NCBI GenBank assembly: GCA_009760855.2
Contig: WPIO01000282.1
Span: 65,422 to 129,421, forward strand
Reading direction: 5' to 3'
Length of the DNA: 64,000 nucleotides
Origin: Cristatella mucedo
Taxonomy: Eukaryota; Bryozoa; Phylactolaemata; Cristatellidae
Notes under the pieces: generated by a model
Told to the model about the DNA's origin: nothing
Seen by the model: only the letters and a program-made list of their open reading frames with translations
Database searches by the model: none
Position numbers and translations under genes: made by a program
Shown: in pieces, positions 36,179 through 47,892 of the stretch
Numbering within the stretch: position 1 is the stretch's first letter
Layout: each line of letters starts with the position of its first letter

Positions 36179-38339
36179 AACTTTTTGAAAAACTGAGAGA
36201 AACACGGTGAAAATAAACACTAACAAGTTAATTGCAATCAGCCTTTAAATCATCCACTATATCTAAATGCGCTCACGACACCTACACAATCTGAATTTAT
36301 GCACAAGATATCATTTGGTCCACATTATCAATAAACTCTCACCTTAAAGCTTAACTCAGCTTACCAACATCAACAGATTAACTTCTCAACTCAACCAGGA
36401 GAACTCAGCTATAAATCACTTCCGGGGTTACTATTATTGTCTTAGCTAAACTAAAACCTCCAAATTATTCGCGAAATACAGATTCACTTGCTATATTCAA
36501 ATCATACAAAAATTAAGGGTATCTGAGATAATTATGAATATCAACAATATGTCAGCTAATCCAAATGCCTGAATTTTAATAATAATAATACATTTAATCA
36601 TTGATAAAGCACCCCCAGACAACTCAATCTCTTTCAAGTCACTACATATTTGCTGTAGAGAAAGCACGATTGAATGATTGGTAGTAGCATGTTCACTAAC
36701 CAACAACAATAACATGTTCAGGTTGAAATGCACAAGGTCAGCATGCAAGTATGGTCAGTGGCAGCATGCACAGTCATCACCCACAAGCACATAAATGTCG
36801 AATCACAGTGACCCACTAAATGCTATGACAAATAGATGCGGTTTTAGGTTATTTTTAAATGTGATCGCGACTCCAGTCAAAAGTAAGTTCGTGGCTTTGG
36901 GAGTATACCAAATAAAGGCATGATCTCGAAAGGATTTGAGGTTTTTACGAGGTATACGTAGCCAGTTCGATTGATAGAAGCAGTGTGGTGCGATGCTTAG
37001 CCTGCTGGAGCAGCTCAGATAAGTAAGCTGGAGCCAAAGAACATAGGGACCTATAAGTGAATAATAGAGCCTTGAAGTCGATGCATTGGTTGACTGGGAG
37101 CCAGTGAAGGTCGGCGAGAAGTGGTGAGATGTGGCAACTGCAACGCTCACGACGGACACGCTTCGCTGCTGAGTTTTACACACCTGTAAGAGCCTGGTTG
37201 CACAGGCCGGTAGACCAGTAAGCAGTGAGTTACAGAGGTCAAGACGGGATGTCACAAATGCATGGATTAATTTAGAAGTGGCATCATTGTCTAAACTATT
37301 CGAATTTTAGCAATTTTATGTAGCTGAAAGTTGGAGCATTTGACTGTGGAGCTGATTTAATCGTCTAAAGAAAGATCAAATTTTAGAATGACACCTACAT
37401 TTTGTGTAGATTCAACAAGACATGTGCTGGCAGAGCTAACGTAAGCGTTAGCCTTTGTGATTGCTAAATTACATTATTTTTCTCATAATTATTAAGTTGG
37501 TTTTCTTATCATTCAGTTTATTAAAAAAATGCGTGCCTTCCGTGTGCCGATATCATCAATAAATGCAGCAAATGATTTGAAAGAACTCGATATACTCGAC
37601 GGTTGGGAGAGATAGAAGCAATGGCAACACTAAGTGTCATCCCCATACAAGTGAGAGACTAGAATGTGCTTGGCAATTAGAACCAGTAAAAAGAACGGGA
37701 CCAAGCAAGGAGCCTTGCAGTACCCAATATTTCAGACGTTTTACATATGATCTTTGCCCAATCACATCTACACTCTGGATTCTACCTCTGAGATAGGGCC
37801 TGAACCATTGCAATGCAATGCCAGTGGTGCCAAGGCTAGATGAGTGGCACTCGAGAAGGACTTTGGTGGTCGATAGCTTCAAAAGCTGTAGAAAGATGGA
37901 ACAGAACAAGCAGACATACTCTACTTAAGTATTTAAGTAGGTCGCTGTACACATGAAAAAATGCTGACTCTGTGGAGTGATTAGATCTAAAACCAGACTG
38001 GAGTGTACTAACAAGTTTTAAAGTTTCAATATGGTTCTGCAGGTCTGCCAAGACTCTATCCAGTATCTTTGGTAGAAACGGTTCAAGGGGGAGTTGGCAG
38101 AAGTTTCTCGAGTTCTCTTTGCCTAGTGTTGCGTTCTTGAGTAGTGACCTGACTACAGCCTTTTTGAAAGGTGCTTGGACATGACCGGAACCTAATGACC
38201 TATTTATAAAGCTAGTTATGACTGGCAGCACCAGATCGATGCATCGTAGAAGCATGACAGTGGGAATAAGGTCCGAAGAAATAAATCTCTTCTTTGATTG
38301 GGATATACATGTCTATTTATACAATGTAATACATATATA

Positions 38340-38345
<6 letters not shown>

Positions 38346-38410
<65 letters not shown>
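38346..38410. repeat. TG dinucleotide microsatellite inside the LINE
   Basis: About 65 bases of TG. Its 5' flank (TATACAATGTAATACATATA) matches in reverse the flank of the compound repeat at 28325-28350. Confidence 0.95.
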
Positions 38411-38415
<5 letters not shown>

Positions 38416-38440
38416 AGGGCGATATCACTAGTGACCTCCT

Positions 38441-38592
38441 GGCCCGGTGTGGTCTAGTGGTTAAGATGTTCGCCCCGACCAAGGTCTGGCTGAGGTCGTG
38501 GGCTCGAGCCCCGAGGCATATGTGAAGCACCTGAATAGCGATTAAGTTCCCTTGGGGCGCTGTATAAATGAATTATATATAGATATATTTTT
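38441..38592 (+). mobile_element. tRNA-derived SINE, copy 1
   Basis: An RNA polymerase III A box, TGGTCTAGTGG, is at 38450-38460. A B box, GGCTCGAGCCC, is at 38501-38511, one mismatch from the GGTTCGANNCC consensus, at tRNA-like spacing. After GGCATATGTGAAGCACCTGA the 3' end (GATTAAGTTCCC, GGGCGCTGTATAAAT) resembles the 3' end of the LINE family here, followed by a short AT tail. It is inserted in the minus-strand LINE at 36578-38825, in the opposite orientation. SINEs encode no protein and depend on a partner LINE. The second copy is at 59965-60180. Confidence 0.85.
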
Positions 38593-38827
38593 TCTTTTAT
38601 CCTTGAATGTAAACATTGAGTTGCTGCAAGGAATTTAGGGTCATCATTCCAAGGGGATGCTGCCATCTTAAGGATGGTATCCCTGATTTTGTCGGTATTT
38701 TTGAAGAAGACAATAGAGAAGCGATCATCACAGCGATCAGTTCGTTCATCACAGCGATCATTAGCTGTGTCAGCTTTCATTTCTCCTGTCCCTACAGGGA
38801 GAAATGGAAGCTGATGCACATATAAGC

Positions 38828-38828
38828 A

Positions 38829-38871
<43 letters not shown>

Positions 38872-38873
38872 AC
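38828..38873. repeat. CA dinucleotide microsatellite
   Basis: About 46 bases of CA. A hairpin of CATTTCTCC/GGAGAAATG-type arms lies just upstream (38778-38812), and a CATCACAGCGATCA direct repeat lies at 38727-38762. Confidence 0.9.
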
Positions 38874-38939
38874 ACATTGAAAGGCGTTCGGGGCAGACAT
38901 ATGGACAGGGCTTGAAAAAACCAATGCATAAGCAGACAG

Positions 38940-39420
38940 ATTAACAGCACCAATTTATTACTTCTAAGCAAACTTATAAAAGTACTGAAATGTGTGGTAT
39001 GGTTTTTAAAGGACTCGTGAAATATCTAGAAATGATTTTGCACTCGATTATATGCTGCAAGGACATTGGGACTAATAAGGCATTGCCAAAGAGCCAGTCA
39101 ACTCTGTAAACTTCTGTTTGCTTCATGGCCTTGCACAGGACAATTTATCACATGTCACACATATATTTTTATACGGAACCTCCACTCTACAACAAAATTA
39201 CACCTAACAAAACTGTATGTGAAATATCTTTGTGATTTACATACGTGTTGCATTGCTGTGAATACGGGCTGTTGATTGTTTGTACCATGCTTCTTTCGAT
39301 ATGTTAGTGGGAAATGTTGTATTCTCTGCAGGAACAACAAAGCACCTAAATAGTTCAGAGCCAATCGCTACAGGTATAACTAGAATAAATAGCTGCCATT
39401 TTACACGGGTCTCTCACTCT
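38940..39420 (+). repeat. Direct repeat, right copy (partner 35700-36178)
   Basis: See the left copy. The two are separated by 3.24 kb and enclose the interrupted LINE and a further 400 bases of unmatched DNA. Confidence 0.85.
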
Positions 39421-39699
39421 TAGAAGACCACTTTAGAAGTGTGCATGGCCAAATTGCATAGATTCGATCTGTCATTCTTGGAAGGTAACCTGCTGAAGTT
39501 AGTATAACAAAGCGCTGCAAACCAATTGCCGCAAAAACAAGCCGTTAGCCACTAGAGATTAGCCGTGATGCTGAATCGTGCAGGGTGCCAGTGGTAGTGA
39601 GATAGTTGACCACACTCGTGCCGAATCGTTTTGTCTTTCGGGTATCGATAGAACCCATTAGGGGGGCACAAACCATAGAGCATCCTCATTATACATACA

Positions 39700-39807
39700 A
39701 ATACACACATGCATACACACACACACACACGCACACACACATACACACAAACACACGTGTATATTTATACATATACATACATATATATATATATAGAGAG
39801 AGAGAGA
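39700..39807. repeat. Compound CA / AT / GA microsatellite
   Basis: CA repeats at 39712-39755, AT-rich repeats to 39794, then GA repeats. It leads directly into the foldback structure at 39808. Confidence 0.85.
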
Positions 39808-39939
39808 GACACTGAGAATTGTTATATTGAATTGATTAGATCCCCCTCTACATGCATATATATTTATAAATATATATAAATTGTATATTTACACATATAT
39901 ACATATATATGTATATACATATATGTATGTATGCATTTA

Positions 39940-39989
<50 letters not shown>

Positions 39990-40027
39990 TATATATATAT
40001 ATACAGTATAATAATATATATATATAT

Positions 40028-40069
<42 letters not shown>

Positions 40070-40115
40070 TGTAGAGGGGGATCTAATCAATCCGATGTAA
40101 GAATTCTCAGTCTGG
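39808..40115. repeat. AT-rich foldback element with arms of about 50 bases
   Basis: The left arm (39811-39855: CTGAGAATT, GATTAGATCCCCCTCTACAT) is the near-exact reverse complement of the right arm (40062-40112: ATGTAGAGGGGGATCTAATC, GAATTCTCAG). Between them lie about 200 bases of mostly TA repeats, themselves palindromic. The unit has the form of a small terminal-inverted-repeat (MITE-like) element whose interior has expanded as a microsatellite. No coding sequence or obvious target duplication was found. Confidence 0.75.
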
Positions 40116-40482
40116 GTTAACCCATTCCCCCCCCAATACGACGTTGTCGACTTTTGCCAATATTGCGACAATATCTAAACGCTGCAGCAAAAACAAGCGC
40201 CCGAAACATAAAATGAAAGGATGTATCTCTACCCTGTACAAGTCTATTGCCAGGAACGGAGTGTTACCTGCGTCTATCATGAAACATAGCCTACATGAAA
40301 GTGCAATACATATATATAGCACTACTAATACACCTAGCCAAAGCCTGGAGTGTGATTTGTGTTAGTATCTCATGCCTTAGACCTTTACCCCTCCTAACCA
40401 TATAAAAGGTATTTTGCATTACAGCTTAAGACAGGAATAGCAATATATGGCACTGTGAGCGTATCTTCATGACAGAATAGAT

Positions 40483-41165
40483 ATGGACAAACCAAGTGTG
40501 GTTCAGAAATTAAAAAATCTAACGCTCAAAATCTTGATTTTTAGCAGGTCTCCTATTAAATCTGCACAAAATCCACGCGTCCTGCTAAGAAGTTACCATA
40601 AATTAGACCACCAGAAATCAGCTTCACAGGCAAGTCTGACTACTTTCAGCTACATATCATTGTTAAAATTCTAGCTTGTTTAGACAGTTATACCAAATCT
40701 GATTTCATCTTTGCATTAACATCCCATCTCAACTTCTGTAACTCGCTGTTTGTTGGTCTACCGGACGGTGCAAAACGCTACACTTCGGCTTGTCTGTCGT
40801 GAGCGTTATCACAATACTTCTAGCTGACCTTTACTGGCTGCCAGTTAAGCAACGCTTCTACTTCCAAGTTCTGCCACTCACATTTTCCTTCATTTCTTGG
40901 TCCCTTCATTTCTTGGCTCCTGCCTGCCTCTCCGATCTACTCCCCCACTAGCCTAAGCATGGTACCACCAACTTGTCAGTATCCAATCGTTTAGCTCTTC
41001 TTTGTGTAAGCATCAAATCCTTTGAAGACCGAGCCTGTAGTTCGTATGCTTTTAAAGCCTAGAATTCACTTCCGACTGGCGTAATGGCAACTCTTGATTC
41101 GATCACATTTAAAAAGAAACTAAAAATCTATATATTTATCACAGCATTTAGAGTGTCCATTCACT
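40483..41165 (+). mobile_element. Decayed LINE, plus strand
   Basis: 40483 onward reads MDKPSVVQKLKNLTLKI, matching MGKSSVIQRLERLTLKI of better copies, then the AQNPRVL counterpart of ARNLGVI. CTTGTCTGTCGTGAGCGTTA (40789) encodes the LVCRER region, and CTGGCTGCCAGTTAAGCAAC (40834) the WLPVKQ region. GCATCAAATCCTTTGAAGAC (41009) encodes SIKSFED, against NLKSFGD. It stops at 41165 before the usual 3' untranslated region and tail, so it is truncated at both ends. Confidence 0.75.
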
Positions 41166-44100
41166 TGGCTCGGGTCCCACTTTGGCTAGCCAATCGGAGC
41201 ACTGCGTTTCTGAGCCTCAGTCGATGGAAGTTCCGGTATGCTCTAATGTCTGCACTTAAGTTAATTATTGCCTGCTGTTGAGTGCGTTTGCGTCCGAGTG
41301 CTCCGATTCGCTTGCTGTTTAGCAAGAAGCTCAGGCTGACGCTTCACAGCAGCTGCTATCCCAAATATACAGTTGCTCTTGGATATTTGGTGTTTCCGTA
41401 TCCTAGCTAATTTACTGTCGGAACGTCAAGCTGTAAACCATTTAGACAGGTTGTGAGGTCTACTGAAGCGTTCGTAAGCTTCGACGGATTCGAAGAAATC
41501 TTCGGAGGCTGGCCGCTGAGGTTTGAAAGGGAAATCGAGGAGAGCAGAGCTTAACCCGATGAGCGGCACCTGTATTTGCTCCTTCCGATGCCTTTGGGGG
41601 GGCCTTTACGTCTTTCTAGAGTCCTCCACAGTACTTGAAGGCCGCCAGTCGTGGCTTAGTACTCCGAGGGACATGGACGCCATCGCTGAGGGACGTGGAC
41701 GCCACCAACCGAGCCGCCTAAGTCCCAGCCGCAGCAGCCGCAGCAGCCGCCGCACAGCAAATACCTTATGGCCCCAGTTCCTACGTCATGGCAATTGAAG
41801 TACAACAAGGCAAGGGTACACGCACACACTAAACATTTAGTAAAGCTAAAGTCATCCATGCTGAGTGGAGTTTGAGGCCACTTTTACTTAAATGGAAGCA
41901 GAGGGAAATCAGCTTACATTCACTTCCAAGACTCATGTTGAGAAATGTTCAAATGCTTCAAATAAAAAGCTGCTTATAATAAATTTATAATTTAAAAAAA
42001 TTAAAAATTTCCAACATTGTGAATGTATTGTCGTTGACTGTTGACTCGTATAGCCTTTTTATAGCCTTTATAACCATAACAGCCTTTTATAACTACAGCA
42101 TCAGATAGAATGATAACGTTTCTTGAGATTTCTGTAAATAAATTCGGTCATGGTGATCACCAACTGTGTACGCAAAATGTGTCAAAGCTGAGTCGCTTGC
42201 AAAATAATCGTCCAATGCTCTGGCCCAAAAATGCGTTAATGAAGTTTGCCCGCCATCACAGATGCTGCGTTCAATCTTTTTGTACGGCTCGCTTGTTAAG
42301 AAGCAGCCCGATTTCTCAAATAATTCAAGGTTGAAGTGCTAAGTCTTTACAATCCGGATAATCTAAACGACGATTTATTTAGAAAGCCAATTAATTTGAA
42401 TTGAGCTAGTTGGGTTTAAATTGCTATAGACTTTCCCTCCCGATCCCAATGATAATATTTGATCGAACTATAAGTAGCTTTTTTCTTACTACAATAAACC
42501 ATAGCCACCGTTTTTCGCTTACAATATCTACTACTTATGACTGCTTGTGGGAAGGTCTTGGACTCTACCATCATGTGTTACGGTGCAGCTGAATCACAAA
42601 TATGATTTACCCGCTTTGACGTCATGTTTTAACATTCACTCCTTTGCGTGGTACTATAATAGTATAACATCTCTGTCGAGGCTTTGTATAAGTCATTGCA
42701 CAATAAATAATAACCACAAACTAGTGAAAAGCATAGTCTCATGATTTATAAAGCTTGGGAAAGCTCACAATTGTCGTAAATGCAAGTCCTAATATAGTAG
42801 CACCCTCTCTGCTGACTCAGATCCTTTAGTTTCGCCCAGCACCTACCTTAAATCCTTTGGAGGTCCTGCCTCGGAGCACAGATTCCAGCCCGTGACTTGA
42901 CGTGCACGGGAGACTTCTTAGCTTGAAATAGCATCTGAAAAGCGAAACAGCGACCTCTAATTCTGCCGCCAACGCTGACCGCTGGGGTCTGGAAGGCCAG
43001 GCATCACTGACTGTTCCACAGGCCTTCCATGCTCGTTAGCCTACGTTGAAAGCAGCTCCTTTTGTACTCGATTGGAAAGTTAGAACGAGGAGGTCAAATC
43101 GGCTTATCTTAAATTTCCTTCTTTCTTCCTCGGTATCAGCTGGCATGCCACGGTAAGGAGACGACTGAGGCAAAGTCGAGACACGATTTCGGACACGATG
43201 CAGGACACACGGGTCCTGTAAGAGTATCATTAAGCTTTCCTATAGGGCGTGAAAAGTTATTTAGTTAATAGTAACTAGGGCAATATTAAGGCAGATAGGA
43301 GCAGGCTCCGAAAAAGTAAATTCCGATGACGCTCGATTCTGTTTAGGGCTAGCTTTACACGTTCAGGCAAAGTTTGGTAATGGCTTAAACTTGTGTTTTA
43401 GTACCAATTTTAAGACTAGCCTTGCTTAACGGCTTAATTGTTTGAGCTATCTAAAAAGGAAAGCCTTCAGAGTATCGTGCTTTAACCGGGAAGTTTAAAG
43501 GCAGGCTTCAACGTGACTAATACTCGTTTGAGGGAAATGCAAGCCTTCTCTACTGAACCACTGCCGAAAGTTCCCTCGGAGCTCCGACACCCGTGATCGG
43601 TGGACTAGTTTGACGACAACTCGGAAATCAGTTGGCCAAGGGGGAAGGTTTGCTTGTTGTGCTGGTGAAACGGTTGCGAGCTATAACCATCAGCTTACGA
43701 CTGACATGAATTTCTTACGGCTCGTGCATGAGAGAGATTGGCTAAGATTGAACTACAGCTGTCTGCTGTGATTTCCGACTCGGCCATGGAAATTTGAGCT
43801 GGTTATTATAGCCCTCGCTGTAAGCGAGCTATACCCACTTTTGAACATGTTCAACCCTCCGTCACTATCAAATATGCATCTAACACAAATAGACATTTCT
43901 AAGTCATGCGTATGGACATTTCATGTTGTTACGCTTAGCAGATGTTGGCGAGACTCTAATGGTCACGTGTTCCGTGGCTGGTTGATTTGCTATGGCCACG
44001 CTCCCGCGTGCAATCAGGATAGCCGGCAGCACGTCGGACATGACCGATGGAGGGTGGTAGGAGTATTGCTCCAACCACATTGGGATGTATCTCTCTCACA

Positions 44101-45149
44101 GCACAGTGATGGTTATTTTTCAAATACCAATGGAACGATCAATGCGGACACTGGCACGAATAACGAGAAAAACATAAGCTATTTTCTTTGTAAACGTGGA
44201 CGTTAACTCTTAATAGTCAATGTCATGTTTTTCCTGTTTTCCTTTATGAAACGCGAGTTTTGAGGAAAATCAACAAATTCAATAAAACGCAGTGTAGAAA
44301 ATGTCAATGCACTCAAAATATGCCGACACTTGATTTTAAGTGACACCGTGTTTTGAAAAAGCATTGAAAAAATTTATTTGACGATTCAACTTTCATGCAT
44401 CTGCAAAAATCAAGTTCAAGATCGTTGAGGATATGTTCATAAATACTTACGCTACTGACAATCATGAATAGATTGGCGCTACTTAGAACTGAAAAATGCC
44501 ACCTTATATTCTAAATTCGCGTTGCTGGTTTGAAAATTGACTATTCTGCACAATTTTTCAGTTTTGAAGAAATGTGTTGGGAAAACACTTTTGTAAACAA
44601 GATTTTTAAAGCATTCAAGCAATCAACAGAAAGCAAGAGTCACATATTATGCTGTCACGCAACTTTAGGGCCCATACCAAAGAGCGTGTACCTCAAAATT
44701 TACGTTGATGAGGTTGTAATAAGCATACCAGTGATTTTTGCGTGGCCCAGATGTGGCCTTATGACAGAACGTGTTGGGACACAAAAAGAAAGCTTATACT
44801 CAAAATGTGTATGTACTTACTAAATTAAACTATGCCTGCAAGACGGCTAGAAGTATGTGCAATTGCAGATAGTGGTACATTTCAAATTTTAATTTAATCA
44901 GATCACTAATTTAGTAAATATTACAGAAGTAAGATACCGAGGACTGGTTTTGACTTGGTTCTATTGGAAAGAAACTGAAAACCCCAAGTTATACAACATA
45001 AACAGGACAGCTCCATGCAATGATAGGTAAATATGGATTGCAGGAATATGCAACTTTACAAGGCGCTTATAAAGCATCAACAAAAATTTCACAATAGAAC
45101 CCATGAACGTCCGTCAAACCCGCTATCAGACTCGGTCGTCTCACTCGCG
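41166..45149. other. Mostly unrecognised region
   Basis: Open but unrecognised plus frames: 41523-41798 (Ser/Arg-rich), 42110-42334, 43841-44206 (121 codons), 44530-44823 (97 codons). In the last, SVYLKIYVDEVVISIP loosely recalls a YxDE...NPLG motif of uncharacterised invertebrate transposon-like proteins; this is a weak impression. 42835-42870 (ACCTTAAATCCTTTGGAGGT) resembles the LINE NLKSFGD codons and may be a small relic. AATCGGAGCAC and its reverse complement lie at 41184 and 41300. Confidence 0.35.
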
Positions 45150-45268
45150 CTCGCCAATAATAAGAATTGGAAGAATAATAGTGCATTTTATGTAGCGCCC
45201 TCTGATAACTCAATTTCTTTATAGGCACTTTATATCTGCTGCAAAGTGAGTCGTGATTGGATATGAAT
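45150..45268 (-). mobile_element. Isolated LINE 3' tail, minus strand
   Basis: AATAATAAGAATTGG-type tail, then TAGCGCCCTCTGATAACTCA, then GGCACTTTATATCTGCTGCA. This is the family stem-loop and 3' untranslated start, followed by unrelated DNA. It is a very short 5'-truncated copy. Confidence 0.75.
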
Positions 45269-46102
45269 CTCAACCTATTAACGGTACTATTGAGAACTTG
45301 AAATCACCTCAAAGTCTCTTAAATAGTATTGAACCAACATTTGCAAAATGATCCAAGTAAACGACGTGCTGTTTTAAGCCCAAGTCAACACGCCGCTATG
45401 TGGCCTCCATAACCAACCTAATCGGCGCCTTCCCCAGTATTCAATGGCTGCTGCAGCAACCGGTCAACTTTCTCAGGATTCCGTAGGTGCGGTGATAATT
45501 GGCTCCATATTTATAGCATTATAAATAATCCATAGGTATATATAATGAATAATCCATAGTTATAGCAGATATATATAGGTGATAATTGGCTCCATAGTTA
45601 TAGCAGACCGGCAGACAGTAAATTATCGATGTTTTCCCTAACGATAGTCTATTTGCCGAATAGTAGTCGCCTTCTGTTTGTGAGCCTATGTAAATGTACT
45701 AATTTAAACAGATGTATAGCAATGGAATAAGGAATTGCAGCCTTTGGAAAGGCATTTGCCGAAGGTTGGCTAACACCCACAGAGACGTGGCCTCGCTTGG
45801 TGCGCTCTGGTTTAAGTTTTTGGATTGCTATAAATGTCATTCAGGTGGTTAACCTCATGTGGTTGCCATTATTTTTGAAAAATCAACGTTTTTATTGTTT
45901 TAAGTGGTGTTCTAGGCGTCTGTTATGGACTGAGTAGTTTCATTGACGAAATTCGCAGAAAAACGCAGCTTCGGTGCTTTTTTTATTTCAAGGACAGTCA
46001 TGTTGGTGAGCTCAATCTAACACTTACGACGTAAATGGGTCTTACAAAAAAAAGTTTGTCTAAGTCATTTGTGATTAACCAGACAAACCATTCAAGCGTC
46101 AG
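45269..46102. other. No recognised gene; small local duplication
   Basis: GATAATTGGCTCCATA occurs at 45492 and 45582, and TGAATAATCCATAG-like words recur between them, showing a local duplication of about 90 bases. Nothing else is recognised. Confidence 0.45.
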
Positions 46103-46955
46103 TAATAATAATAATTAATAATAATTCACTTGATAAAGCGCCCTCAGAGAACTTAATCTCTCTCTAGGCGCTTTACATTTGCTGTAAAGTGAAATGAAAT
46201 TGAATGGTAAGTAAAATCATGCTTGAAAAAACAAACAAATTGAATAATCTGGTTAGGAGTGACATGCACAGGGTCAGCATTCAAATGTGGTTAGTGGCAG
46301 CATGCACAGTGTCAGCACGCATAAGCACATCAAGGACGAATCACAGGGACCCACTAGATGCTTTCCTAAATAGGTGTGTTTTTACGTTCCTTTTAAATGT
46401 GGTCAGGTCAGGGCATGTTATGACGCAGGTCGGGAGGGAGTTCCAGGCTTTGGGAGCATATGAACTAAATGCACGGTCTCCAAAGGATTTAAGGTTTGTA
46501 TGAGGTATTTCTAGACTGTTGGATTCCGAAAAGCGGGTGGTACGATGCTTGGCCTGATGGGGTAGTACATCTGACAGATAGGCTGGAGCCGTAGAATGAA
46601 GGGACCTAATAGTGAGCGACAAAACCTTGAAGTCAATCCGTTGCTTGACTGGTAGCCATTGCAGGTCGGCGAGAAGTGGAGTAATGTGGCAACGGCGACG
46701 CTCACGACAGACAAGCCTAGCTGCAGAGTTTTGCACCAGCTGCAATCGCCTGATCGCACATGCTGGTTGGCCAGTAAGCAGTGAGTTGCAGAAGTCGAGA
46801 CGGGATGTCACGAATGCATGGACCAACTTGGACGTGGTATCTTTATCTAAACAAGCCCGAATTTTAGCATTGTTATGAAGCTGAAAATAGGCAGATTTGA
46901 CTGTGGAGCTGATATGGTCGTCTAACGAGAGGTCGCTTTGGAATATGGCACCTAG
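46103..46955 (-). mobile_element. 5'-truncated LINE with the longest intact C-terminal frame, minus strand
   Basis: The 3' tail at the left (AATAATAATAATTAATAATA) is followed by the stem-loop (AAGCGCCCTCAGAGAACTTA...AGGCGCTTT). A minus frame ending at 46341 is open for about 200 residues: FQSDLSLDDHISSTVKSAYF, then TSRLDFCNSLLTG, NSAARLVCRERRRCHITPLL, WLPVKQRIDFKVLSLTI, TNLKSFGDRAFSSYAPKAWN, TTFKRNVKTHLF and the terminal SSGSL. This is the post-palm region of a CR1/L2-like reverse transcriptase. The match ends at about 46955 just after GGCACCTAGA, the point where two other copies also break. Confidence 0.92.
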
Positions 46956-47892
46956 AGCAGTCAGCGCCGACAAAATATGTTCGACAGTTTTCATCGTGAG
47001 ATCTCGCGTCTGTTGGATTTAATTACCCATAATGCTCAGTCGGGGCGCGCTTTTTGAAGCTCGTGAGGCTATAATAGATTAGTGAAGACACGTAGACTTG
47101 TTTACTAGTCTACGACGACAGACTATCCGACCATAACCATTGACCTTTAGCAACTAAAAGTCCAAGTATCCCGATACACGGCTTCTTACAGGTTGTGGGC
47201 CATTACTTAGGCCGAGCAGGACACACATAAATGTCAAAAACTGGGAGCGATCCCATATAATCAGCTGTGCAAAGATTGCAATTGCATTTGTACAATTGCA
47301 GTTACAGTTACAAGTGTAAACCGATCTAGGCAGTTCTTCCTACCCAGTGCATTCCTCCTCAGACCATGCCACCTGCCATCTTGACTAACACCAACCGAGC
47401 GGCAGTTTGATTCAACCTCTGTGTAGCTATATTGCATGCGCCAAAAACAGCAGGGGAACTAAGCAGAACTACGAGGGGTCTTGTGTGCATTAGACTACGG
47501 TGGCGGCATAGAAAACACTTAGCCAGCCTTACCGACGTGGTAGGTCATTTTCAGACCTTTGCAATGCGGAAGACGGCACTACTATTTCACAAGTACGGAT
47601 TACAGTGACACTGTCAGTCTGTATTTGGGTCATAAATAATCCCTAACCACAGTAAACTCAGCTCAAGAAATGGTTAGGCTTGCGAAAACCGCACTACAGG
47701 GAATGAAGAATATACAAGCGACGACAGCGAGCTTGTTTATCTCCAGCCAAGCTAGAGCATTGGGGCCTCGGCGTTTTCTAGGGTGGCTGCATCGTCGGTG
47801 AACGCCTGACTTCAACCCGGAAGTATAGCTTGGGCGCGACTGAGAGCTTACAAAACCCACGACTTATTCGGCCAACGTAGGGTCTCCAATAG
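46956..47892. other. No recognised gene
   Basis: No LINE match or repeat. A minus frame of 65 codons at 47663-47860 is not recognised. Confidence 0.4.

Larger units (their letters stand above)
36578..38825 (-). mobile_element. LINE copy interrupted by a TG repeat and a SINE, minus strand
   Basis: Starts at the left with the 3' tail (AATAATAATA at 36578, then GATAAAGCACCCCCAGACA). The C-terminal frame at 37255-36803 includes TSRLDLCNSLLTGLPACATR. The palm region is at 37909-37637, with VLQGSLLGPVLF and the active site changed from YADD to YGDD (within about 37640-37655). The N-terminal reverse transcriptase at 38255-37836 includes SGFRSNHSTESAF and FHLSTAFEAIDH. At about 38300-38410 a TG microsatellite interrupts it, and at 38441-38598 a SINE. 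LINE linker sequence resumes at 38605 and can be followed to about 38750. A CA repeat (38828-38873) follows. All frames are broken. Confidence 0.85.

Noticed and set aside
38218-38525. Plus frames with long Cys-Val runs
   Set aside because: They are translations of the TG microsatellite.
35700-39420. An LTR retrotransposon with 480-base LTRs
   Set aside because: The ends lack TG...CA, no primer-binding site is visible, and the interior coding sequence is a LINE rather than gag-pol with integrase. It is kept only as a direct repeat.
39864-40171. Ile-Tyr-rich frames on both strands
   Set aside because: They are translations of TA repeats within the foldback structure.
41176-41340. Terminal inverted repeats of a DNA transposon (AATCGGAGCAC and its complement)
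   Set aside because: Only about 15 bases match, the flanks do not pair, and there is no coding sequence between.
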